DNA of 64,000 nucleotides from Cloeon dipterum (GCF_949628265.1 NC_088788.1:35574335-35638334); one strand, 5' to 3'; counted from the first letter of the stretch, positions 52,405-64,000 are shown. Translations and numbers: made by a program. The notes: generated by a model not told the origin, from the letters alone.

Positions 52405-53076
52405 ATGCCAATTTCAGACCCCGTGGTTTTGAGCTTTTTCGACACCGTCCTCAGGGTGTCAGACGTCGACCTGCTGAAGGGCCAGCACTGGCTCAACGAT
52501 TCTCTTATCGGTTTCTTTTTCGAGTACTTGCAGAAGATCAAGTACAAGGACTTCAACGACTTGCTGTTCGTCAGTCCTGAAGTGACGCAGTGCATCAAGG
52601 GCAGTAGCAAGGAGGACTTGGACGGCTTCCTCGGACCGCTGGACGCCAAGAATAAGAAGTTCATCTTCTTCCCGGTGAACGACTCTGTGGTGTCGGATGA
52701 ATCGGGTGGATCGCACTGGAGCCTCCTCGTCTACAGCCAGCCAGAGGACAACACGTTTTTCCACTTCGACTCCATGTCCACGGCAAATTATACATCAGCC
52801 AAAAAAATCGTGATGAAGCTGGCGCCATACCTGGCCGACGGAGGTGCCGACCTTGAAGAGTTCACCTGCCTAAGACAAGAAAATTCCTACGACTGCGGAA
52901 TACACGTCCTTTGCAACTCGGAAAACATCGCCAGCCACGCATGTCTGTACGAAAAGGTTGGAATCTGTCCACTTCTCGACCAGCGGGTTATCGACAACCA
53001 ACGCAAAGTCATGCTGAATCTCATACGAGACTTTGGACACTACGGAACAAAAATGGATTCTGGTGATGCGTCGTAA
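52405..53076 (+). CDS. SENP8: SENP8/Den1, NEDD8-specific cysteine protease
   Basis: A ULP/SENP-family (C48) protease that matures NEDD8 and removes it from substrates. The whole 223-aa frame is in one exon. The catalytic set is visible: His104 (SHWSLLVY), Asp122 (FHFDSMS), Gln158 (RQENS) and Cys164 (SYDCGIHV). The substrate-binding start SDPVVLSFFDTVLRVSDVDLL and WLND match human SENP8 (MDPVVLSYMDSLLRQSDVSLL). I chose the ATG at 52405 because the frame upstream contains a splice acceptor and the family begins at this point. AATAAA at 53341 is a likely poly(A) signal. Confidence 0.95.
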   Translation: MPISDPVVLSFFDTVLRVSDVDLLKGQHWLNDSLIGFFFEYLQKIKYKDFNDLLFVSPEVTQCIKGSSKEDLDGFLGPLDAKNKKFIFFPVNDSVVSDESGGSHWSLLVYSQPEDNTFFHFDSMSTANYTSAKKIVMKLAPYLADGGADLEEFTCLRQENSYDCGIHVLCNSENIASHACLYEKVGICPLLDQRVIDNQRKVMLNLIRDFGHYGTKMDSGDAS

Positions 53077-53982
53077 TACGATAAAAAGCGAGCGGCGGGA
53101 TCACTACTTACTTGTACAATCAAGACCCCTTTTATCTAATTATTTCGCAACACTTAAATTATCCAGAGCTTGAATTCTGCTTATTATCAAGTTTAGAGAA
53201 AGTACCAAGCAAGAATCATTTCGTAAAATTGTGATTTAGAAGAGGTAATGAAAGCTTCATCAGAAATTTGTTTAAAAAAAGAAGAGGGGAAATCTTGGGT
53301 CCGTTTGCGTTATATGTATGAAAGGAGAAATGTTTGATTAAATAAAAACTTGATTTAAGATATTAAATCTTTTATTTACTTTCTTCCAACCCCGTGGTAT
53401 TCCACAAGATATTTAAAATCGTCTGCAATTTTTCAACTTTTATTTAAGCACCATTTTGAATTTTGGTTTCTTGTTAGGGTGGTAAAGAGATGTCAAAAAT
53501 TTAATTTGTCCGTCTTCCTGAAAAATCCGGGTGAACTTTTTACTATTATTATTTTAATCATTTTTTACTCTTACACCTATTATATACAAAAAGGAAAAAA
53601 AGTGAAAAGGCTCTTGGAGCTTACAAGACTTTGTACCAAAAGATGCCTATTTCGACATGCCAACAAATTTTAAATTTGCAAAATAATTTAAATTTTTCCG
53701 AATTTGAGTAACTTTTTTGTTTGAGAATAAATTTAGAATTGTTTAATGTTCCTTGAAGTCTAGATTAAATTTTGCCTTGAAATTTTCAGGACACTTCAAG
53801 TTTTTGAGAAACAGAAGGGTGAAAAATTGGTAAATGTATATTTTTAGTTTGGGTGAAAAGTGAGAATATCAAAATTGCACGATTGGTCAAACAGGCTTGG
53901 GGTAAGAAATAAAATCCTGGCATCAGGGTAGCCCTGCAGGAGAGATCATGTGCAGGCCATTTCTGTATTTTCATATAGTTTA
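53077..53982. other. Convergent 3' spacer SENP8 / SNAPC2-like
   Basis: The 3' ends of two convergent genes meet here. The sequence is AT-rich with no recognised gene. A 64-codon plus-strand frame at 53479-53673 looks like chance. Confidence 0.4.
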
Positions 53983-55930
53983 TTATAAAATTGGTTGATC
54001 ATCTTCAGATTGTGAGCTCATTTCACTAGCAGAATCTATAGTGCCAGAAATGAGTTTAGGGAAATACTGAATGTTAGTGACGGAAGGGTCCACAGGCAGC
54101 TTGTGCACAAGATAGGGTCTGCCGTGTGCGGCTCTGTGGCTGTCGATGCTGATCACATGGGTTTCGTCGTTGGGCTGCGACGCCTCATTCGACAAGTTGC
54201 TGGCAGGAACGATGGAAGTAATTAGAGTGCTGTCCTTTTTGGCCTTTACGTCTACAGACACTACCGCCAGGGGCTTTGGGTTCGCCACGATGCTTGAAAA
54301 GTGCACCTGCTGCAGGCTCTCTCTCTTCAAAAAAGGCAGGAAAATGAACACGTCCTCACCAGTGCACCTGCAATTTAATTTCCAAGTGTCAGTCCTGTCA
54401 AGAAAAGGGATTTGGACACTATTACCTGTAAATTGTGTTGACAGGCCTTTCCTCCAGCCTAAGAGCATTCAAAACTAATTCTCTTTCCAGAGGAGTACCG
54501 TCTGGTTGGAAAAATAAAGTGCTACCCTCTTTGGCGCAATGAATCTTTTCTTTATACTCGTTTCTCATAGGAAGGTGAAGAACATCATCCCGACTGAGTG
54601 TAAGCAGATCTTCGTTGATCTTCAGAGGATTCAGCCTCGCATTGATCAGTTCACCTTCAACCTAAAAAAGAAAAAAGCGATAACAGATAGTATTAAAAGA
54701 TAATTCAACATTAAATAGGAATTTAATTAAAGAGGAATAATAGTGCATTTGCCCAAAAAATCCCCTTTAACACACATACATATTAGGTCCTAAGGATCAT
54801 GTACAGTTAAAAAAAATACATAGGCAGCACTGTAAGTTATTGAGAAAATCGGCTTCAAAGTTAGCATTGTTTTAATATTAAATTTCATTTTTTTTTTAAA
54901 TAAAAAAATCACTATCATTCCACATTAAATCGCCTCTAATTTGAGAATTAACGCCATTTTTCACCTTTGCTGGCTGCTTGTTTTTCCTGCTGTAGGTCTT
55001 GATGGGTTTGGGTGTCATGGCACTGTTGATGTCAATGCTTTTCAATTCCGAGATCTGCCTATGCAAGGCTTTGGTGAAAGGCAACTCTGTTCTATGGTGC
55101 CTAACCATGTCCAAGGAGGCTGACAACAGGGCCATGTTTTCGGCGGGCATATCACTGCAAAACGATAATACATAAATTTCAAAAACGTAAAGAAATCAAG
55201 CCTCATGACTATACCATGGAGGATTTCCTGACGTAACTAGGGCAAGGTACTGGTACATTTTCTTGAAATCAATCCCTTCGCACAATTCAGGGAGCGGATG
55301 CGGTTCACATTCCGCAATGGTGTTTAAAGCCTAAAGAACAAGAAAGTTAGTTAAAAGAATTGAGAGCAACATCTCAGTTAGTACCATAGAGAGTTCTTCC
55401 ATGAGGAAAGGGCTCTGTGTTTGGTGTAGGGCAGCTGTCCAGTTTTCCAAGTTTGTAAGGGTACTCAGTCTAGCGGAAAACTTTCTGGTCTTTCTCTGCT
55501 CGCGTCCTTTTCTTTCGCTTGTTACTAAAAATTTAGCAATCTCACTGTATGATCTGCCAGGAAGAATCTTCACAAGTTCCTCCAGGTTGGTGCCATATTT
55601 TTTTAAACAGTCCAACAAAGCGGTCATTTCCTCTTTGCTGAACTTCTCATATGTCGGCGAGGCGGCTTCTGCATTGATAGAATTTTAAATTCACATTCCA
55701 CGAATAGTCGAGTGCACCAACTAACCTTCCGATCTCTGCTGGGATTTCAATCTCATTGAACTCTTTTCTCTGACCTTAGTCTTTTTCTTTGCACCTATTG
55801 GTCGCCCTCGTGGTCTCTTAATGCCGGATTGGGCAACTGGAGCCTCTGCGGTGTATTGCGGGTGGGCAAATGGAGCCTCTGAATCTGATTCCTCAGAGGA
55901 AGAAATAGTGAACCCGATGATGTCACTCAT
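53983..55930 (-). CDS. SNAPC2-like SANT/Myb-domain protein
   Basis: A nuclear protein resembling SNAPC2 (SNAP45), a subunit of the snRNA-gene activator SNAPc. The start MSDIIGFTISSSEESDSE (ATG at 55930) is acidic, followed by an AT-hook-like KRPRGRPIGAKKK. A Myb/SANT-like domain covers FSKEEMTALLDCLKKYGTNL and ILPGRSYSEIAKFL. Then comes DFKKMYQYLALVTSGNP, close to human SNAPC2 DFEKIYKYLSSVSRSG, followed by a helix NMALLSASLDMV. Later exons (54.4-55.1 kb) encode a basic linker and a tail ending SSQSEDDQPIL. There are about six or seven exons, all in phase at the borders I checked. It may instead be another SANT protein. It is arranged head-to-head with papi. Confidence 0.6.
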
Positions 55931-57443
55931 TTTGCTTTGGTGACACCCGCTATTATGTATTAAGAGGTCTTAACCTTAACAATCTCACCAATTTGAGAAT
56001 ATAAAGGAATTTTGGTGTGCAAGTACTTCCAAAATCCCCGAAATCCGAATTCAGACGCTCAGTTTTTGCGGTTCTCAGCTCTCGGTAAGTTTGATGACAT
56101 TGACGTGAGGCTCATGCATGCACGACCAGCTGACTGGGTTTAAGGGGAGTGGTCATTCAGCCAGCCCGCCAGCCGCTCGCCATCGGTGGACGACTGGACG
56201 GTGGATCTTTTGTTTGCCGCTGCAATGGCTCCACGGCTCGATCGTTGCGCGATGTAACGCAAAACGAAATTTACAAAGATTTTTACGACTTTAAAGCATA
56301 TTCCATTTAAACTCTTGTTTTGTAAATTCACAAATTCTATGACACAGATATCTTGATAAATTATAAATTTACACTACTTCTCGGTAAAATGTCGTTCTTC
56401 TTATCTACTTACTATTAGAGTGATTATAACGTTATAATCACTCTACTTACTATGATACTATGTTGTACTATGGTACAAATGAGGAGTGTAAATTGGCGGC
56501 AAGACAAGTGTAGATATACGATAAGGGTCGTCGACTTCTGTTATCCAAATTCCAAATAACTGTTTTAAATACATAGGAACATTAGTTTAATAGGTAAATT
56601 TTAGATTCATTAAAGTAAAAAGCGTAAAAAGAGATTTGAAATTACGGAAATTACAGTTTATTTTGATGATTTTGGAATGCGAATGGATGGAATGAATGAG
56701 GAGAGTCATAAAAGAGGGGCAAAACAGCAGTTTCAGCTGTTGCAGGAAAATGTGAATATGATTGTGTTGCATAGAGGCACTACTCGCATCGCGATCGCAC
56801 ATCGCACTGCTCAGGCTCAGGTTGCAGATGGGTCGTTGGGTGACATCTTCATGAATTGCGTGTGAAGGTGAAGAGCAAGAAGCAAGCGCAAAGAGTCGTG
56901 AGCAGTCGAGGACGAGAAGATTGTATTTCTGTGAACACATAGACCTGAATTACCCACCAGAGGTTTTCTTCTACAGTTCCACACGGGCTCATTGCAGCTG
57001 CAAATCGTAAGTTAAAAAGGTTTTTGCAATGTTAATCTGTAATATATAATATTTTAAACGTGTGTATAAATTAATATCTTTTGTATGTATTTATTTGACT
57101 TCTGACTTCTGTCTTGATCACAAAATCGCAATATTTATCTGCATAAAGCCAATTTATGTGTAATGTATGTACATACATTAAATATTTTCTTCATTATGTA
57201 CATAAGTATGTACATATTAAATCCGTAAAATCCTGCAAACATGCATAATTTAATTAGAGTATTTATGCAATTTTGGTCCAATGACACATTCGCACATTAA
57301 ATACATATATGTTCATCATAACGCATTCTTAAATATATTTGTGTCAGATCAGAACCTTCATGTATGATACATAATGCATGTAAGTAGATACCGTATACAT
57401 GAACTATTTTTAATCATATTTCATCAAAAGCAGCGCATTAGAA
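55931..57443. other. Shared upstream region of SNAPC2-like and papi
   Basis: The right part holds a 5' UTR exon of papi ending at 57006 (CAAATC|GTAAGTT); its acceptor is near 57435 (AAAAGCAG). A hAT-footprint-like palindrome is at 56408-56453. Around 57160-57210 there are palindromic TGTATGTACATACATTA-type runs. No other gene was seen. Confidence 0.45.
56408..56453. mobile_element. 30-bp perfect palindrome flanked by 8-bp direct repeats (minimal hAT-like remnant)
   Basis: TAGAGTGATTATAAC and its exact reverse complement abut at 56416-56445. They are bracketed by CTTACTAT at 56408-56415 and 56446-56453. The structure is that of two terminal inverted repeats joined head-to-head within an 8-bp target duplication. 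Confidence 0.6.
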
Positions 57444-59237
57444 ATGGACTTCTTCGTGGTGCACGGTTATCGACTCATCAAGCCCTTTTTGAGAGTGAAA
57501 ATCGTCCCGTTCTCAGTTGGCGTCACTTTAATTGGAAGTGGACTGGCGATAATCTACTATTTAAGGAAAGACGATGTAAGATTTTTTTATTGTAATCCCA
57601 ATTATCTAATATCATTTGGACAAAATAAACAGGTGGATGATGAGTGTGTGAGTGATGTGCCAGTGCGGCCATGCAAAAGAAAGAGGACTTTTACTGAAAT
57701 TCAAATTGATAAAGATAGAATTGGTCATTTGATCGGAAAGGGCGGCATCAACATCAAGGAATTTCAGGACAAGTCTGCCACCAGGATCACTTTCAAAGAC
57801 GAAGGTAATTTTTTGACGTTATGGTCACTGATTTTCAATAAATTAATAAACCCGTGTAGTGCCCACAGATAACTTTCGAGTGTGCGTGATTCGTGGTTTG
57901 CCTTCAAATGTTCAGAAAGCTGAGTTCATGATCAAAGATTTCCTTGCCAAACACAAAATGGAAACTCTTGAATTTTTCATTCCTCAGGTAATGTATTATT
58001 TGTGTACCTTGGGTTGATCAACATAATCAAAACTTTCACTAGAACACGTGCGGTCTCATCATCGGAAAAGGTGGAAGCACCATCCGCTTGCTGCAAAAAG
58101 AGTCTGGGGCCAAAATCTTGGTGGACAGCTCGGACTTTGAAGGTTTTGATACAAAAATTGAATTCTTTGTTTAACAATTTTCCCATTTATAGTCAAAGGT
58201 CAAAAAGTGACGATCAAAGGCACCTCTGAAGAAATTAATAAAGCCAAAAACATGATCAAATCAAAGATCGAGGAGCAGTTCTCCCCGAGTGAGTTTTCGG
58301 GAATTCAAAGAAGGCCCAATTCCTCTGATATCTTTGAGTCCTTTGAATCATCGAACGTGGAAACCTTGGACTCTGGAAGCGAAGTTATGCAGGTGCATGT
58401 GTCATCTATGAGGAACCCAAGCTCTTTCTACATTCAGGTATTATTTTCAGTCTCCTGCTAATTTTTAAATTAACAAATTAAGTTTCCAGATTGCAGATGA
58501 GAGAAGATGCAAGCTGAAAAAAATGGAGGAAGAGATGCTCACATTTTACGAATCGGCAGAAAACCAGCAGCTGCACAAACTGGAGGTTTGGTGCTGGTTT
58601 TAAATTAATTTGCTTGTACTCAAATATAGTTTTTTCTAACAGAGTGCAGGCGTTGGACGCTTAGTGGTGGCAAAGTACAGTGACGGCAAGTGGTACAGAG
58701 GAACCGTTGTCAAAATCAAGTCGAGCTCAGACCTGCTGAAAGTGTTCTATGTGGATTACGGAGACATTGAGTGGAAAAACTTGAGCAGCGTCCTTGCCTT
58801 GAATCCAAAGTTCCAAGACCTGAAGCATCAAGCCATTCTGTGCTCGCTGGATGGAATAAGAAAAATGTAAGACACAAGTAACATCAGAAAAAAAACAATA
58901 TTAAACATTTTCAGTGAGGAGAGTTGGCCAGAAGAAGCAACCGATCTATTCGAGTCGTTGACCTATGACCCTGAGTGCAACAAGAAATTGATGGCAAGAG
59001 TAGAAGGCTTCTCTGCTTCAAACAACAATGTGTACATTCCATCTGTTTCTCTGCGATCCTTGGAAGAAGAGGTAAAATTAATAATTTTTATTTGGGTATA
59101 CCCACATCATCTTCTGCTTTAATTACTACCAGGGAAATCTTTCTGTGACGGAAGAATTGATCGCAAAAGGGTTTGGCGAGGCCATTACTTCGTCCATTCC
59201 AAATCTGGTTCCAGGTGGAGATGAAGATTGGTCCTAA
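57444..59237 (+). CDS. papi: Tudor and KH domain protein TDRKH / Papi (piRNA 3'-end trimming scaffold)
   Basis: Homologue of TDRKH/Papi, a mitochondrial-surface protein that binds Piwi proteins and helps trim piRNA 3' ends. The N-terminus MDFFVVHGYRLIKPF has a membrane anchor, VGVTLIGSGLAIIYYL. KH1 follows (EIQIDKDRIGHLIGKGGINI, with the GxxG loop GKGG), then KH2 (CGLIIGKGGSTIRLLQKESG). The extended Tudor domain has VGRLVVAKYSDGKWYRGTVV and KVFYVDYGDIEW, containing the aromatic residues that bind methyl-arginine. It ends GGDEDWS at 59237. There are about nine short exons. The 5' UTR exon ends at 57006. The start ATG at 57444 is the only Met before the anchor. Confidence 0.93.
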
Positions 59238-59767
59238 CTAATTTTATTTCAAATGCTTTAAAAAAAACAGATAAAACTAGACTGAATAATTGTCACCTTT
59301 AAAAACATCAAGCTAGAGTTTCTAAACTGCTTTTCATAATATAAATTGTGAGTACTTTTAGTAGGGATAAATATATCCATTAAAACTATTAAGATTATAA
59401 GCTCTATTAGAGTGCCTTCTCAGTAGTTGTATTAATATATTGTAGCTTTTGTTGAATGTCCACCCTTTAGATTGTATGCTTTTGTAGTAGTTGAAATATG
59501 AAATATGGACAGAAGAATTTTGTTCTCTTAATTTCACAAATTTCTATCAACTGGCGGTAAAGAATAAGAAGAATAAAGGTAAGTTGAATTCGCAATTGTG
59601 TCAGGCACATGTTCCAAAAATTTTCTAGAACAACAGTTTTGTGCTATTCGTTGCCATCTAACTATAATTAGTTTTGTGTGAGCACCAAAAGTGACGCGGC
59701 TGGCTTCCCCTCTCGACGGCGCCCCGCTATCTGTTGCAAAGTCGCGAGTGGCGCGCACCAGCCGCTG
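59238..59767. other. Spacer downstream of papi
   Basis: The papi 3' UTR (several AATAAA-like signals, e.g. near 59370) and then unassigned sequence up to a TCAGTG initiator at 59768. No gene was recognised. Confidence 0.4.
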
Positions 59768-59937
59768 TCAGTGTGGGTTCAGAGAGCCTGCCTGCTGCCT
59801 AACTCGCGCAAAACACAGCATTCAAATGCCGACTTCGCACGAGTCCAACTCGCGGAGGTCGTCCACTTCAAGCCGCCGCAGATTCAGTGCTGGACACTGG
59901 ATCAAATCACTCGTTTCTACCAAAAAATCTACCAACG
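59768..59937 (+). CDS. Probable first exon of an unidentified gene running right
   Basis: A TCAGTG initiator at 59768 is followed by an ATG at 59826 and an open frame (MPTSHESNSRRSSTSSRRRF, then SAGHWIKSLVSTKKSTN) that ends in a strong donor, ACG|GTGAGTT, at 59937. The exon is phase 1, 37 codons, and rich in Arg and Ser. No following exon is recognised before 64000, so a long first intron is likely. The family is unknown. Confidence 0.4.
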
Positions 59938-61731
59938 GTGAGTTCAAATCCTTGATATTTGTTTCGAATTAGATTGCCAAGAGCATTGCCCTTTGCAATA
60001 CACACTTTTTCTGCAACCACGACAGTTTTGCAATTTAGCTGTGTGCAAAACAACAATATAATAAATCACTTAAATCCTCTTGTATTCAACTGTTTACTCT
60101 CTTCGGCAACTGCAGATGGAAGGTTCCATTTTATTCTAACGTTTTCCTTCAAACTGGATTGATGTGGTTAAACTAATTGTTGAAACGCCTCTCAAGCGGT
60201 TGGTGTTTTCTGTGCTCAAAATATTTTTAATGGTTTATCATAATAACAACAACTGCGAGATTTAATCTCAGCGGCTCTTAACTCCACGCAATCTTGTGTG
60301 AAATGAAATCTAAATTTTTTTATCACTCCAAGAGACAGGCAGGTCCGTTGTGTCTTCATTCTCTCTCAGTCTCTGTCGTCTCCATTGTGGCAAAACTCTC
60401 TCTTGTATATTTTCGTGAGTATCTATTGCAGGCCTTGATTCGTGTCACGCACATTCATCACTCTTGGATTAATTTTTCACTGATTCACGGTCAGGTCGTT
60501 ACACTCAAGGTTGATTGCCAAACAATTCGCAGACAAGGCGATTTTAATTTGCGGATGCCCAAGCTCTGAACTTTGCTCCTCTAACAATAAGTCACTTCTA
60601 GCATGCGATTTACTTGACGTCGGAAAGCGTATTTTCATCTATTTTCATGCTTTCCTCACAATTAGCGACGTCACAGTGGACAAATATAATTGCTAGCGAG
60701 CGCCAGCAAAACGCCAAATTAATGCCGCGTCGGAAATTTCCTACCTTGCTAATCGTTCTGCTTGTGGTATTGCCCTGTTTGAAAACAAGCTCGTTTTGCG
60801 ACACATATACCTCGCAACTGCGTTTCGGTTCGGTCAGGATGATAATTAAATAAATGGCCCTTTATTGCCCCTCGGCCGTGCGATGATTGACAAATAGATT
60901 CATTCGACGAAAGTAAATAGCCAATATTAGAATTCTCTTCATAGTAAACAATTCGCGTTTTATCAAATAATCGTTTTGTTCTTATCGATGGCAAAGGTCC
61001 TTGCCTCGCCCAAGTGGTCTTCGGTGCGTGAGAACGAATTTTCGTACCACACGTGTTGTGTTGTGTTGTGTGCGTCGCCGCGTAACCCTATTAAATTTCC
61101 CTTGTGGTATATTTATTATTTGCTCTCTGTCTGAATGCCTGAGGTTGGGTTCATTCAGGTCGATTGATCGGAAACAACAAGCCAGTCTTTTGGGACAAAA
61201 AGCTCTTCCCTATTGTCATAGTCACGCACGTGTTCGGTAAGCCAATATAAATGTAAAGCAGCGTGTGTGATCATTGTTTGTAACAATAAGTTGCGAGATT
61301 AAAAAAGCACTCTCGACAAACAAGTTGTTAGCATCGCATTTTTTTCGTTTGCGTGAACAGGAAAATTGCATACTAAATAAAGTAAACAAACAAGTGTAGC
61401 AATTATTTATCATTAATCGAAGTGCGAGAGTAGAGATTGATTTGCATACAGCAGTCTTGAAAGCGTGCTCTCTCCACTTAACCTTTTGCTTAGGTTTACA
61501 ACCGACGCGGGCAACTCCCTGCCAGCGATTTGGGGCAAGGTCCAGCCGCACGATTTTTCGCCGCTCATTGCAGCCCGCGCGCGCGCTCGCAGATTTCAAT
61601 TCATCAAAAAGGATTTTGGCCAAGGCACATTTTTAAAAGACCCTCATCCGAGTCTCATGGCAGCTGAAATTTTAGATCGAGAGTGACGTAATGGGAATGC
61701 ACGAGCGGATCACATGTGCTGATTGGGCCTA

Positions 61732-62052
61732 TTAAGTCGGTGTGACCTTGCTGGCCGTTGTTTGCTCTTTTTTAAGTTCATTGTGCTTTTCCTCGACGAG
61801 TTGCTGCCGCTTGCCATCAAATCGCACGCGATTGCACTCCACTATGAATGATTCATCGTGTTTTCTTTTGTTCAGCCACAAGTCAATTAAATAGTTTTTT
61901 TTCTCCAAATTATGATGCGCGCAATTGAGTTCGATTTGCGATGCACTTCCGCGCGCTGCATGGCTATTTCTGCTCACCTCAGCTGTTCCATTGTCGATTG
62001 GCACTAGTCGGATTTCACTCTTGTATCGAAAGGCTTGTGTTTGCGTCATCAT
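61732..62052 (-). CDS. Unrecognised 106-codon ORF
   Basis: An intact frame starting MMTQTQAFRYKSEIRL and ending TTASKVTPT, hydrophilic, with KRQQLVEEKHNELKKEQ possibly helical. No domain or signal peptide. It may be a lineage-specific gene or chance; it overlaps no other call. Confidence 0.18.
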   Translation of the reverse strand: MMTQTQAFRYKSEIRLVPIDNGTAEVSRNSHAARGSASQIELNCAHHNLEKKNYLIDLWLNKRKHDESFIVECNRVRFDGKRQQLVEEKHNELKKEQTTASKVTPT

Positions 62053-62660
62053 TTAATACCGGCCAAGTGTAAACACGATTTAGAAATACACACGCGCCAC
62101 ACATTTCTGACATTATAGGGATTTTTACTCTCAATCATACGATTTTTAACTTGACCGATAAGTATTTCAGATAATTTAAATTTGATCGCTCTTTTATTTA
62201 AATTAAAGATCAAGGCTGCTGAACAATAGACCACTCTTGTCTGTATCTCGCTAACAATAACAGACAAAAAATTAAGAACCCTACAAACGGTCCAAAACAC
62301 AATTCACTCTTCACTGTGAGCAGATAAGCACTTTTTTACGAAAGTATCTGCATTTTTTGCTCGCGCGCTGCCTTCTTGTAAATTAAAAAAGCTTTGTTAT
62401 AACTGCAAAATTATATATTTCCTGACTGCAGACGCGAGGGAAATTCGATGCAAGCGAATTGCGATTCAAGCCTTGGCAGTGGCACGATTTGCGAATGCAT
62501 CGCACTTGAGCGGAAATGTACCGCGATGCACACAGTCTCATTGGCAAAAGGCGAGAGCAAATAATTTATTCGCAGTGTGAGATTTTCGCAACTGCGGTGC
62601 TCGCAGTCATCACTTGCTGTGTGCCAACAATTAATTATTCCCTGACCAGCAGCCGCCGTG

Positions 62661-62721
62661 TCTCTCTCTCTCTCTCTCTCTCTCTTATAAAGCAAGTAGT
62701 TTCATCTAGCGACAAGCAGTC
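62661..62721 (+). promoter_or_regulatory. CT repeat with TATA box and initiator
   Basis: A run of about 11 TC dinucleotides (62661-62683) abuts TATAAAG (62684-62690). GCAGTC (A at 62718) follows 34 bp later, slightly longer than standard spacing. GAGA/CT elements next to TATA boxes are typical of insect promoters. A donor-like GTGAGT near 62857 would close a noncoding exon. Confidence 0.4.
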
Positions 62722-64000
62722 TGGCTCGATCGTTCCTCGGGGCGGAGAGCAATAAAAAAAGACAGAGCACTGCCTTTAGAAAGTGGCCCGCGATTGGCTG
62801 ACCTGGAAACTTATTTGCATACAATTTTGCTCGAGGGGTGGTGTAAATTTTCGAGGTGAGTTGCGCTGCTTGCTTGTTATTGTCGACGGCCGCGCGCTTT
62901 TTCTCTAAAGATCATACTAGTGTGAGAGCTGTGGGGATAATTATAGACTTTGTGTCGGGTGGTAAATAAGAAAATGAGATCACTCTGAATTATTTTGAAC
63001 GACGCTGCTCTGCATGAATTCGTGGAAGTGGTCGTGTTTGTTCTAGATTCGCTGCAGCCACACACATGCTGTACTTTTAATTAAAAATTAAACGCGAATC
63101 GAGCCCATATCCGCACCCACCTTTGAGGAAAAGGATGAAAGTGTTTCTGAGACGTGAAATTCTTTTAACGGATGCGCGAATAGTTACGTAACATATTCGA
63201 TGAAAGAAAAAGAGGGCAAGAGCTCATTTAGCGAGTTTGTTTACAATCATTCAAGCTTTGGACCCGATCCAACAAGGGCACAAATTTGATCTTATCGATA
63301 GAGCTCGCAGAGTCCGACAATTTTTGAGTCGCAATATTTAAAACTTGATCAAAATAGGGGATAATTGCAATTGAGAGTATTCTTTAAAGCTGGAATACTG
63401 TTTTAAGTGGATCAGAGTTGTTTTTATAACGTACACCCCCTACCTGGAACCGTCTCGCAATCTTGAAAGCATTTATCAGGTCCAAAATAAACCAACCAGA
63501 GGCGCTAGGTGATTTCATTTCATGTGTTCTCTATTTTATTTCAACTGTGCTAACGCGTTAAGTTTCCAAATCGGTGTTTGACCGTCTGCAGTCAGATCAC
63601 ACTGGTAATTCCCGTAAATAACTGACTCTAATGTCAAGTTGAAGGTAACGCCATTTGGCACCGCTTGAGAAACCAGGAAATTCGTCATCAGCTTTTACAA
63701 ATCGCCATAATATAATTTAACAAACTAAGCGCGACGCTAGAATGCACTCTGTCCGAAAATAGTGCCTCACCTTGGATTCTGTGTACGCGGAAACGCGCAA
63801 TTTCGCTTGAAAAAAACACGCCTAGATTTATAGATGCTGAAAGTGCAAGTCTGCTCTAACAAGGTGCATTCTGCCAGCTGCAAGATGACAAATGAGTTTT
63901 TAATTGGACGCGCGGTGCATTCCGTGTGATCCAGCAGCCTTGGCTCGATATATATATTCTCCTCGCGCGCCTCTTGAGATTGACAAAAGGCTTATTCTGG

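Larger units (their letters stand above)
59938..64000. other. Right-end region without recognised exons
   Basis: Probably the first intron or alternative promoters of the gene starting at 59768. A short GTGTT repeat lies near 61044-61070, a CT repeat with TATA box at 62661-62721, and a donor-like TTCGAG|GTGAGTT near 62857. The Dref-type sequence TTATCGATA occurs near 63293. No conserved protein was recognised on either strand. Confidence 0.35.

Overview
This window is nuclear DNA from an arthropod, most likely an insect. It is AT-rich, its genes are split by many short introns (often 50-100 bp), several starts carry TCAGT/GCAGT-type initiators, and the proteins match animal families in insect-like form. 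I cannot name the species. The presence of renalase, a KICS2-like protein and a SNAPC2-like protein argues against a close Drosophila relative. No viral or retroviral relic was recognised.

Layout. (1) 1-11.4 kb: four tandem minus-strand acyl-CoA synthetase (ANL superfamily, 4-coumarate-CoA-ligase/luciferase-like) paralogues. The first is cut by the left edge. The other three are complete 11-exon genes of 548-550 aa and share an upstream promoter box. (2) 12.3-18.6 kb, minus: a plasma-membrane-type Na+/H+ exchanger ending in a PDZ ligand, with a likely 5' noncoding exon near 20.8 kb. (3) 22.7-25.3 kb, minus: twisted gastrulation, a secreted BMP modulator, with a TATA/Inr promoter. (4) 25.7-28.4 kb, minus: an SLC22 organic-ion transporter. 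(5) 28.7-32.0 kb, minus: paraplegin (SPG7), a mitochondrial m-AAA protease. (6) 32.8-33.4 kb: a hAT-like nonautonomous transposon with an internal minisatellite. (7) 35.6-43.2 kb, plus: two tandem SLC17-type transporters with the same 10-exon structure and related fold-back MITEs in their introns. (8) 44.8 kb: an orphan CFAP299-like exon. (9) 45.3-59.2 kb: a dense run of conserved genes: LSM7 (-), KICS2 (+), renalase (+), SENP8/Den1 (+), SNAPC2-like (-) and TDRKH/papi (+). LSM7/KICS2 and SNAPC2/papi are head-to-head pairs. (10) 59.2-64 kb: no recognised protein gene, but a probable first exon and candidate promoters of a gene running off the right edge.

No operon-like pathway joins the whole window. 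The clear functional groupings are the two tandem duplications: the acyl-CoA synthetases, and the SLC17 transporters beside an SLC22 transporter. Coordinates given as CDS span first to last coding base including introns. Exon borders were read by eye from GT-AG signals and reading phase. For the three complete synthetases, SLC22, tsg and both SLC17 genes the summed exon lengths are multiples of three.
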